Part shown: positions 26,224 through 35,674 of the stretch, piece by piece | How positions within the stretch are numbered: the stretch's first letter is position 1 | Layout: each line of letters starts with the position of its first letter | Source: Myrica gale | Lineage: Eukaryota > Streptophyta > Magnoliopsida > Fagales > Myricaceae | Assembly (NCBI GenBank): GCA_963930655.1 | Contig: OZ005604.1 | Span: 19,106,001 to 19,170,000 of the forward strand | Reading direction: 5' to 3' | DNA: 64,000 nucleotides | The notes under the pieces: generated by a model | What the model was told of the DNA's origin: nothing | The model's input: only the letters and a program-made list of their open reading frames with translations | Database searches by the model: none | Position numbers and translations under genes: made by a program

Positions 26224-26845
26224 CAAAAAAAACTGCTACATGCTAACTTGAAGTCTTGAACGAACATGCTAAGCTAGTGTCTAAATGCAGTCTGGCTAGT
26301 ATCTAACCTACGAATCTGGTGTTTGGTAAATAATTTGCTCCTTGGGATTACGTCTTTCTTTCTTCCCTTTTTTTTTAAACCTTTTTGGGTAATTGATTAA
26401 ATGGAGGGAGAGCAAGCAAGGGAAGATGGGAATGAATAAAACTCTCAAATTTATGAGGCACAACGTGCCACGTAATAGGCACTCTAATGTGGGTTCTGAT
26501 TTGTTGAGTGGGATGGCGACATTGGCAAGAGCCAGGAGTTGGTGAATACATATCTACCATAACAAATCAGATGTAAAGAAAGTCTGGTGCAACAGATAGA
26601 ACAGTTAAGAGCCGTTGAAAATGAGAACTGCAGCTTCATGAAAGCAAAAACCTAAAAACTGAGACCCATTCCTTGAATGATCACGACTAAAGTGAAAGAA
26701 AACACCAAATTACGCTCTTCTGGAATTTGCTTTGCTTTGCTTGCCAGCAAAACGAGTTAGCTTTCCCAGTGACTGCTAAAGGATTTGATTAGGACTTATT
26801 GTCACACAACATATATACCAAGAAATGTTTCCGTCAAGGCAATTA
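26224..26845. other. Gene-free intergenic stretch
   Basis: Nothing recognisable between two MITE-like elements. Confidence 0.4.
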
Positions 26846-26849
26846 AAGG

Positions 26850-27035
26850 CTACGTTTGTTAACAAAAATTTTACATTTCCTAAAATTTTAACACAATAAA
26901 AAATTACAATATAATCTCTCTCTCTCATACATCATTACTTTTCACTATAATAAATATTAAAAATCATCTTTCCCTTCACTTTTTCACCAAATTCAATACC
27001 CTAAAATTTTAACACTCAAACTGAAACACAAGTGT
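26850..27035. mobile_element. AT-rich MITE related to the nested one at 23.7 kb
   Basis: TACGTTTGTTAACAAAAATT begins a stretch of AAATTTTA motifs and CT-rich DNA. CTAAAATTTTAACAC near the left end recurs inverted around 26999-27013. Organisation and sequence resemble the MITE at 23724-23927. Exact ends are not resolved. Confidence 0.4.
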
Positions 27036-30000
27036 ATTTAGCATGCCGGGAGATCCGAGGGTCAAAGAGAAAAAGGGCAACCAAGTGCAGGCACGAACAA
27101 GACTAAAGTGCTTCCTAAAGCACCAGCAGCCCGAGTCCAATTTGCACAACCCTTTTAAACCCACTTTCAATTCTGCGTTGAAAAATAAATATACAATTTC
27201 GAGTTCAAGTTTATTGCGCGCCTGATGATGAACAAAACCATACAAGCTTATGACTTTAGTTCATTTTAGAAGAATCAAATTTGGGGATTAGCAATTGCCC
27301 AAATCCCAATACGCATTGTAATGAGAGGATGAAGTCTTTTGTAGCATTTCTATCACAAACACAACTCACATATATGCAAACATGTGATAATTAAGCTTCT
27401 GTTATACATAAGATCAGCAAAAACGTACCTCAAGGAATTTCCCTTGTTGTCTACAGTATCGTCTTCTCGTTCCAAAGAAGAGGCTTTTGACGAAAGGAAG
27501 GTATGCAGAAGAGAGGGTAGAGCACGGCAACGATGATGGAAAGGGAGAATTGAAACAAATCTTATAACGCTCGTGTACTTCTCCTGTTCTTGAACCTGTA
27601 AGAAAATAAGCACTTGCATATACAACAAACGCTATCTGAATACTAGAGATGAGTGATAGGATCTGAGATCACCATCATCCAAGTTGGTGCCTCAGTATCA
27701 CGGTTGGTAGTACAACAGATCCAATCAACTGTCCAAATAGAAAAATGTTGCATGCAAAGCAGGTCACATGGAGATGAGAATAGAAGCATTGCCACCTGAT
27801 CAGATCTGTTCATAGATGTAGGTGTAATATAAAAATATCTAATCAAGGTGTACTTATTGATTGTCCAATGTTATCAACATGCTGTGTACTCAGCAAAGAC
27901 TTGGAGTTGGTAAGAAGGGATTTTAAAACTAAAATTTCCAGAGTGGACAACAGTGAAGCTTTCTATTTTATTCTATTCTTTTCTTTTCTTTTCTTTTCTT
28001 TTTCCTTTTAGAGATCTATTCTTGTTTTTTTACTCTAGTTAAGCTCATGTTTTGAGGAATCACGTATTGATCTAAACGAGATAAACCTTGTGAGAAGTTG
28101 ATGGCAGAGATAACTTAAAGCACAATTAAAAAGGAAAACAAAGGAAATTACTTCAAAGCATCAATAAACCTGATTGATCCACGTTTCAGATAAAAGAAAT
28201 GTCAGTTATATGTACATGTCAAATGAAAAGCTAATAACAACCATGTGAGGGGATATGTTTCTTTTCTATAATTTCGCAAAAGGCAAACCAGACATAGGCT
28301 GGAAAGTGAAAGTCTTCACCGGAATTTGACTTTTGAATCTGTGTGACGTACCTAGCTAATTCACCATGCAACACCCAACTTTGACAATGCTGAAGGAGCT
28401 AGTTCTTGAAATTCGCTCAAATCATTGCGCACTTCTTTAATTGGAATTGTTCAGAGAAAAAAGTTGTCAAGATTCCCAGGATCCCATCTACAAGGCCAAC
28501 AGTATTATAGTCAAGAGTCAGAGTCAGAGCCAGCCCAATGACTATAATGGACATGCATGCTTTTCCAGCGAAGAGTAGGTAGCACCGCGAAGCTGTAGTG
28601 GGAAAGATTAGACTAAAGAAACACTTTAAAATGCGAGACAACCAATATTATGCAGGTCTTTGATGCTTGCTATGTGCAGGTTTTTCCCTCAAAAGATGCT
28701 TCCTCGTTTTATTTGGAGGCTCCATTGTCTCCAATCCAAATCCATATTTTAGTATTTCCTTGCTTCGGACAGCACAGTTTCGAACGAAGGAATTGGATTC
28801 TTCTTTAAGCATCTGAGTTTTGACTCTCGTTATTTTAAACAATTAACTCTTCGGAGCCAGAAATGTCAGGGCTTTGTCCCGGTAATTCCGTATTTGAGTA
28901 GGACCTCCAGCACCCTCGAGCACCTAAGTTAGAATTTCTCTGCCACTACCCCAGCGAAAGGATTCGGTTCTCCAATATATAATTATACAAAAAAATCGTC
29001 TGAAATTGAACTGATTGAGGAGCAGGTACAATAAAAGTGGCTGATAGGTTCGGGTCCATCTTTGCTTTCATAGGCTGGAAACCTTGAGTTTACATAGCTG
29101 TGCCCTTGATCCAGTTCCAGTTGTACATGTGCATGTTCAAACTAGGCTACCTGTAGGTAGCTGTACTATGCATGTTCAAACTAGGCTACCTGTAGGTAGC
29201 TTTACTACTCAACTCCTCTTCCTCGGACAGAGAGAGAGAGGGTTGCGATTGTGCTCCATAAAGGTCCTCGGCTTATAAAGGAGATTTAATGCCAACAAGT
29301 GAACAGCAATTTCTTATATTTCTAGTTAAGTTCCATCTGAAATACAACTAGAATAAAATGTACAAAGGAAATTTAATTAGACAATTAAGTGCCTTCGACA
29401 CGAAATTATAGAACTATATTCGTATCTTTTATCCTAACAACAATCAAAGCAATCATGGCTGGTCCCAGGTTAATAGAACACTGTGTGCAATGGAATGGTT
29501 TACCAGACACCTTCAAGTACCTTGATACCCTCAAACAGTTGATCAGGCAATACCCATCCACTGCTGCATGGAAGTTCTAGCAAACAACAGACTTGGAACA
29601 AAATTTTATACAACACTTAATATCTATGTACTATACAGATAATTGCTTTCTCTGCAGCAAACATCTTCTATTGGCTTCAAGAAAATGATACAATTAGCTA
29701 GGCAGGAAAGACCTTGTCAGTCCTTACTGCGAAGATCAGCAGAAGACTAGTCCAGCAGCTACCAATGACCAGAACAAATTACCTTCAGATACAGTATGTC
29801 ACGAGGGACTGCCAGGGACGCGCAAAGTGGAGGAAACATTTGTATCTTCCATAAAGGGAGAGAAAATAAAAGTCTAATACAAATAAGAAATTGTAGGGAT
29901 AGCACCTCCACGGTTAGAATTTTATATGCACTGTATTCTCCGAGAAACAAATATGATTGCAGGAATCTAATCAATTAAGAGAACCACCATTTTAGACCGA

Positions 30001-30126
30001 ACGGATTTCCAGAAAGAACCATCTCTTCGGAAAAGTTCATCCAAATGCAAACAAAACTCTTTCACTAACAGTCCAGGAATCAGGCTTCGCTCTCTCCTCC
30101 ATATGGCTTCTAAGTTCTAACCTTCA
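27036..30126. other. 3-kb stretch without a recognised gene
   Basis: No known protein is recognisable. The one exon-like signal is 27430-27595 on the minus strand: an open stretch bounded by an acceptor-like TTTTCTTACAG and a donor-like GAG/GTACGT. Minus-strand open stretches at 28417-28641 and 28648-28842 have no recognisable domain. The region could hold a non-coding RNA or a decayed gene. Confidence 0.3.
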
Positions 30127-30330
30127 GTGAACATCTCTTTTGATACAAGTATGAACAAGGGACTGTTTTCAGACAGCAATTGAAATGGGAACCACTGAAG
30201 ATTAGGAGAAGAGACACACCATCCTCAACAGACCAGCTAACACTAGCCAGCCTGCGTCTTTCCTTTGACCAATCATCCATCAGAAAAACATTATCATCAT
30301 AAATAGCTCAAGAGGACTCTCTAAAACAGT
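30127..30330. repeat. 204-bp direct repeat, copy 1
   Basis: Begins GTGAACATCTCTTTTGATAC and ends CTCTCTAAAACAGT. The second copy is 31614-31688 plus 32112-32240, which also totals 204 bp once its LINE insertion is removed. The copies differ by scattered substitutions. They flank a LINE fragment. Confidence 0.9.
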
Positions 30331-31613
30331 AGGGGATTTGGAACTATATGGAAAGAAAGCTGGTGCCTGCAGTTAGAACTTCGGGTGGGATTCTAATCTT
30401 ATGGGACTCCCGGGTGCTTGAGTAGGTGGATGTTTGTGTGGAGTGTTATTCTCTTTCGATTGTGTTCCAGAATCTTGAAGGTGGGGCTAAGTGGGTGTTC
30501 CTTGGGGTTTATGGCCCTAATGATGACGTTGAGAGAAGGCTTTTACGGGATGAGTTGTCGAGCGTTATTTCGTGGTGGGGTGTTCCTTAGTGCATTGAGG
30601 GAGATTTCAATGTTACTCGGTTTCCTAGTGAGAGGTCGGGATTAGGTGTGGAAGGAAGAGGGATGAAGGATTTTTCGGATTTCATGTATACTTGGTTCAA
30701 TAATAGATCTTCTCAAGCTTGGTCGAGAATTGATCGTCTTCTCTTTAGTTCTGATTGAGAGACAATATACCCGAATTCCATTCAAAGAAGGTAGCCTCGT
30801 ATGTATTCTGACCACTTCTCAATTCTGTTGGAGGATGAGGCTTTTTGGGAGGGGGAGGGGTGGTAAGAAGCCTTTTCGCTTTGAAAATATGTGGCTTAAG
30901 GTGGAGGGGTTTGCGGAGAAGGTTAGGGGGTCGTGGGGGAGTTATGAGATTTCGGGTTCTCCTAGTTTTGTGTTGAATTGTAAGCTTAAAGCATTGGAAA
31001 ATGATCTTATTGCTTGAAATAAGGATGATTTTGGTAACATTAGTGTGTGTAAGTCCTTGTTGACGAGAGAGTTAGCTTCTTTGGATACATTGGATGAAGA
31101 CAGACACCTTATTAATGAGGGATTGGAAAAGGAATTGCCGGTTATTCAGGAATTGGATCCATTATTGAATTGGAGGAGGTGAGTTGGGGACAAAAATCTC
31201 GAGCTTTATGGTTGAAGGATGGGAATAGATATGCCAAGTATTTTCACATAGTGGCAAACTCAAATAGAAAATTTAATTCTATATCACAGTTGGAGGTAGA
31301 TGGGGAGGTGGTGCAGTATCCGAGGGACATTTCGGCTCACATTGTTCAATTTTATTCCTCTTTATATGTAGAACCATTTCAATGGAGACCTTCTCTGGAT
31401 GGTTTGGAGTTTGATTTTGTATCAGAGGACGAGGCAGTGTGGTTGGAGCGACCTTCTGAGGAGGAGGAGGTGACGGGGGTGGTGCATGATCTTAATGGGA
31501 ATAAAGCCCCGAGTCCTTATGGATTCACTTTAACTTTCTATTAGTCTTGTTGGGATGTCATTAAGGGAGATGTGCTTTTGATGTTTAACGAATTTGCTCA
31601 ATATGGTAAATTC
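30331..31613 (+). pseudogene. L1-type LINE fragment: endonuclease and start of reverse transcriptase
   Basis: On the plus strand the end of the endonuclease domain is readable: KWVFLGVYGPNDDVERRL, then [15 protein letters not shown] and [19 protein letters not shown]. After frame breaks come LWLKDGNRYAKYFH and GNKAPSPYGFTLTFY, which correspond to the linker and the first reverse-transcriptase block of plant L1 elements. Stops and frameshifts are frequent. The fragment lacks both a 5' start and a 3' poly(A) end and stops abruptly where the second 204-bp repeat begins. Confidence 0.85.
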
Positions 31614-32240
31614 GTGAACATCTCTTTTGATACAAGTATGAACAAAGGATTGTTCTCAGACAACAATTGAAATGGGAACCACTGAAGAAATTTTTATTTT
31701 TTTTATAAGTAAGATCAATATTATTAAAAAAGAAAAGAAAAGAGGCAAAATCAGTACAAAGATTGTACCGAAATCACTCAAAGCATACAAATGAAAAAAC
31801 TAAGAAAATCAAAATAGTCCAAAAAGCGACCCCCCAACAAAGCATTATTAGCCCACAGGAAAAGAGAATGAAACACATCTCCCTACAAGCTCCCTAGCGA
31901 TCTAGCCGAGTCCTCGAAACACCTTCTATTCCGCTCCCACCAAAGACACCACCAAATACACGCAAAAATCATCCTCCAAATTACCTTGGCTGAAGAATCC
32001 TTAAAATTCCTTCCCCAACAAGATAAGACATCCGCCACCTTTTCCGGCATAATCCAATGAACATTCAAAGTGTCAAGGACAGTCTGCGTCTTTCCTTTGA
32101 CGCACTGAAGATTAGGAGAAGAGACACACCATCCTCAACAGACCAGCTAACACTATCCAGCCTGCGTCTTTCCTTTGACCAATCATCCATCAGAAAAACA
32201 TTATCATCATAACTAGCTCAAGAGGACTCTCTAAGACAGT
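31614..32240. repeat. 204-bp direct repeat, copy 2, split by a second LINE
   Basis: 31614-31688 and 32112-32240 together match 30127-30330. The 414-bp piece between is a separate LINE insertion plus its target duplication. Confidence 0.9.
31689..32102 (-). mobile_element. 5'-truncated L1-type LINE, minus strand, with filler DNA at its 5' junction
   Basis: The plus strand starts with a T-rich run (poly(A) of a minus-strand insert). On the minus strand 32068-31883 reads MNVHWIMPEKVADVLSCWGR and IFACIWWCLWWERNRRCFED, the zf-RVT-type C-terminus of plant LINEs. A 9-bp duplication CACTGAAGA lies at 31680-31688 and 32103-32111. The last 18 bp before the right duplication (32084-32101) are a copy of sequence at 32162-32179 in the surrounding repeat. 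Confidence 0.85.
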
Positions 32241-32676
32241 GTAAACACATCTTGGCTTCAAAAAATTAGCAGAGACCATGCTCAACTCCATCCTGCAAGC
32301 GACCTACTCAATTTGAATATGGAATCTTGTACTATACAAGTCTCTCCTGAGTCTTATAAAAAAAAAAGAAACTCTCTCCTGAGTAAACATACCAAAAAGC
32401 TAACTCTTTTGCCATAACTCAATGAGGAACTATAATGGTCAAGCTAATTAACAAATGAACAAACTTGCTTACTGGCCACTATCATCTTCAATTAATAACC
32501 ATTAGAACATAAATGAAGCACGGAAAATTGGCAATAGTACATATTTCATTAACCCATTAAAGTAACAAGAAAGAATGAATTAGAATAGCTCAAAATACCC
32601 CTCACCCAAAACACATTGACAGATAAACATATTTAAACACTCACAAAGAACATGAGGATAAAAGTATAAAACAAAA
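32241..32676. other. Region downstream of TBCC, likely including its 3' UTR
   Basis: AT-rich with no further gene. The part nearest 32677 should be the TBCC 3' untranslated region. Confidence 0.45.
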
Positions 32677-33750
32677 CTAATTGCCTTCAGTTCCACTACC
32701 CAAATTTGCAATGTTAACCATCTCAGCCCTCTCATTCTCCGGCAAAACCGACCAGTTTGGCGACTGAACAGCGCGCAGCCACCGGAAATCATCCACATTG
32801 GCCCAATTCCCCGTCTCCTCTTCAAGACTCGCATCCCTCAGATCCTCCTCGACACCTTCATAGCTCAAACAATACGGCGCAAACCTCACGCCATTACAAT
32901 CCTCAATTATCGGCCTACTCCTCACTCTCAAATAAAAATCGCTCATCTTTACATTGTGAATCCGAATTTGATGGGACGCCATCACAAACACACAATCCTC
33001 AGCCTCCTCAATCAGGATCGAGCTAGTTACCGGGCCAGCATAAACCCTACAATTTTTCAGCTTATGCATAAATAATGCTCTTACGGAACCAATCAATCTC
33101 ACTTCGCAGGAATCAAGATCCGAAAGCGTGAATTCCCCAAGCTCCGAACCCTCGAAATCCTTGACTAAAGTCTCACCCTTTTTGTTTCTAAACCCCGGAG
33201 AATCCCTGACCGGTAAACTCAATTTCTCGTGCGAAATTGAAACTGAACTGGAGTCTTCGAGCGTGGTTTCTTTGAGCTCGGTGGTTGGATCTTTCTTTGA
33301 GGCTTTGTTCTTGAAGGAGAATTTCTTTCTGGGAATCAACTCAATATTCAGAGTCTCCAGAGCTTGTTTGAGATTGGAAACGGTTTTAAGGGAGGAGCGG
33401 ACCTCGTAGGAGGGCAAGAAATAGGAGCTCTCGGCAACGAGCTTTTCGAGGTCGGAGATAGAAGCAGAGATGTTGTCGAGGTGTGATCTTAGTTTACTCA
33501 GCTCGGTGGGGTGGTTGAGTCGGGACTGGGCGATTTGGGACTCGATGGAGCGCTTGGAGTCAGAGAAGCGGGAGAGGAAGGCGGAGGAAGATGAGGACGA
33601 CGACGAATTGGATTCGGATCGGAGAGCGAGTGAGTTCTCAAGGCGAGATTGGTGACGGTTAGAGAGGCGCTCGAGCATTGAAAGGTGCTTTTTTTGGAGG
33701 TCTGGGTCTAGGGCTTGGTTTGAAGTCAGGAATGCTTCTTCGTTTTCCAT
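32677..33750 (-). CDS. TBCC: Tubulin-folding cofactor C (TBCC/PORCINO-like), intronless
   Basis: A single exon encodes 357 residues. Cofactor C joins cofactors D and E and the tubulin heterodimer in the cytosol and stimulates GTP hydrolysis on beta-tubulin, releasing assembly-ready dimers. The N-terminal third is helical with a serine run (about residues 47-56). The C-terminal beta-helical C-CAP/cofactor C-like domain covers about 195-340. It contains ASHQIRIHNVKMSDFYLRVR, holding the QxRxH motif (Gln261, Arg263, His265) whose arginine acts as the GAP finger. I chose the start at 33750 (MENEEAFLTS); an in-frame ATG at 33825 would add 25 residues with no family resemblance. Arabidopsis porcino mutants arrest as embryos with enlarged cells, so the gene is probably essential. 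Confidence 0.95.
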   Translation of the reverse strand: MENEEAFLTSNQALDPDLQKKHLSMLERLSNRHQSRLENSLALRSESNSSSSSSSSAFLSRFSDSKRSIESQIAQSRLNHPTELSKLRSHLDNISASISDLEKLVAESSYFLPSYEVRSSLKTVSNLKQALETLNIELIPRKKFSFKNKASKKDPTTELKETTLEDSSSVSISHEKLSLPVRDSPGFRNKKGETLVKDFEGSELGEFTLSDLDSCEVRLIGSVRALFMHKLKNCRVYAGPVTSSILIEEAEDCVFVMASHQIRIHNVKMSDFYLRVRSRPIIEDCNGVRFAPYCLSYEGVEEDLRDASLEEETGNWANVDDFRWLRAVQSPNWSVLPENERAEMVNIANLGSGTEGN

Positions 33751-34208
33751 TGTCCGTGAGTGCGCCAGAACAGAAGTGCGGAGGCAGATGAGCAGCCAGG
33801 AAGCGGGGAAAATTACTTCCCGCACAAGACTACCAAAGCAATTTCCGCATCAGACAACTAGCGAAGAATCTCAGACATTTCTCAGCCACGTTAATTACTA
33901 AATTTTATTAATTTACGCCCAAAAAAAAATTAATAGTAAAAATTTTACCGATCCTTACTTTAGACAATTTTATTTCAGAATTCAAATGGATTAATTTTAA
34001 AAATTTAAAGCTTCAATGTATTAAAGTAATAATTAAAACCCTCTTTAAAATTGTTTTATTAATTTGAGATTTAAAGTGAAAATTTTAAAATTGAGATTGA
34101 ATGATTTTAAAAGTTTAGAGACTCAATATTATAAATTAAAATTTTCTTTAAGATTTTTTAGTAGTTTAGTAATTAGAAAGTATAGCAATTCTTGTAATAA
34201 ATTTAGTT
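33751..34208. other. Upstream region of TBCC
   Basis: AT-rich, with no gene. It probably includes the TBCC promoter and 5' untranslated region, but I see no convincing core element. Confidence 0.4.
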
Positions 34209-34217
34209 TATTAATTA

Positions 34218-34582
34218 GAGAAATTGACAATTTGGCCACTAAGTTTATATTTATTGATAAAATAGTCATTAGATTTACTTTTTTAAGTCTCGTCACTAAG
34301 TTCATGCACGTGTGACGATTAGTCCTTCCGTCCATATTCCGACACTACATCTAATGATTATATTAGTATAGGTGATTGGATTGTTGACGGGGATTAGTGA
34401 CGCTGACGTGACAAACTAATGATGTAGTCATAAATTCTATTAGATGTAGCGACGAAATATGGACGGAATGATTATATCGTCACACGAGTATGAACTCAAT
34501 GACCAAAACGTTAAAAAAAAGTAAACTTAACGACTATTTTGTCAACAGGGTATAAACCTACAGACTAAATTGTCAATTTCAC
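34218..34582. mobile_element. MULE-type MITE upstream of TBCC
   Basis: This 365-bp element has ends GAGAAATTGACAATTTGGCC (left) and AAATTGTCAATTTCAC (right). The inverted arms are about 115 bp, ending near the pair TCCTTCCGTCCATAT / ATATGGACGGAATGA. A perfect 9-bp duplication TATTAATTA lies at 34209-34217 and 34583-34591, the Mutator-superfamily length. No coding capacity. It sits about 470 bp upstream of the TBCC start. Confidence 0.9.
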
Positions 34583-34591
34583 TATTAATTA

Positions 34592-35674
34592 TAATGGTAA
34601 CTACTATATAAATATCATTATCTTGTTTGGGAAATCATCAACTCACTCGAGAAGCTTCATCTCTTGCACCCGCATATCTTGGTCACTCTTTATTTTGATT
34701 GAACAAAATAATTGGAAATCCAGTCTCATCATCATCTCTCTCAAAGAAACTCTTGCTCTAACATCCATAATGGTCACTGCTTAAAGCACTTGGTAACCCT
34801 AGTACTAGTGTTCAGGATTTCTCACTAGGGCTGGGTAACAGTAGAAACGGTGTCGGTTTGTCTAAAACCGACATTGTCACCATTATGGTCAGTGTCCAAA
34901 AATGGGCACCGGCAGGCAAGAATAATCGGCCTTGTCGGTGCCGACTTTACTGATAACGGTTAAAGATAAACCTGCAGGCGAAAAGTTAAAGGAGAGTAGA
35001 GAGGTGTTAGAGAGGGGAGGTGTTGGCGCTCCCGCTGGAGAGAGAAGAGCTGGCCTGGGCCTGGAGGCCATGGAGAGACTAGAGAGGAGAGGGCGGACGC
35101 CGTTTTTTCTTATATTACTAAAAAAATTAAAAAGAGTAGCCCTAACCCAACGAAAACCACCGTCCTCTTCCGTTTTTTTCTTATATTATTAAATAAAAAC
35201 AAAACAATAGAGTATGGTTATGCATCGTGCCGTTCTCTATATTATTTATTTTTTAAAAAATAATGGTGGTTTCCGACAAGGTGACGGTGTCAGTGCCAGT
35301 TACACCGATTTATCAAAAATTATCACCGGAATCGGTGTCGGGAACTACCCAGCACTGTCGGTGAATATGCTCAGCTTTATTTCCCACAAGGACCATGTCA
35401 GTAGTATTTTGAGTTTAGCAAAAAATTCATTGAAAACAAGAACGCCACCAAGTGGACAAAAAAAAAAATTCAATTTCCTTTCCATCTCTTCCACGTTAGC
35501 AAACTTGCTCTATTTCATACATAGGCTAATTTATTGGAAGACTCTTGAGAGTTGGGGAAACACATTACATTACCAGCAATTAGACATTATACACCCAACA
35601 ATTTAGGGTTGGAACAAAAATTGGAACATTCTTAAACTCCGAAGGAACATCAAACTACAATAGTTAAGAAGGGC
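34592..35674. other. Intergenic region with a probable decayed hAT element
   Basis: TAGGGCTGGGTAACAGT at about 34837 and ACTACCCAGCACTGTCGG at about 35343 are inverted. Both lie beside GGTGTCGG-type repeats like those in the hAT element at 39928-41243. I find no target duplication, so this is a probable but unbounded hAT copy (about 34837-35356). The rest shows nothing recognisable and includes the RPL29 3' side. Confidence 0.45.

Noticed and set aside
32757-33655. Several open frames on the plus strand opposite TBCC
   Set aside because: They are shadows of the TBCC coding exon and have no domain of their own.
34837-35356. Full hAT element with a target duplication
   Set aside because: The ends are inverted, but flanks TTTCTCAC and TCGGTGAA do not match, so it is reported only as a probable decayed copy.
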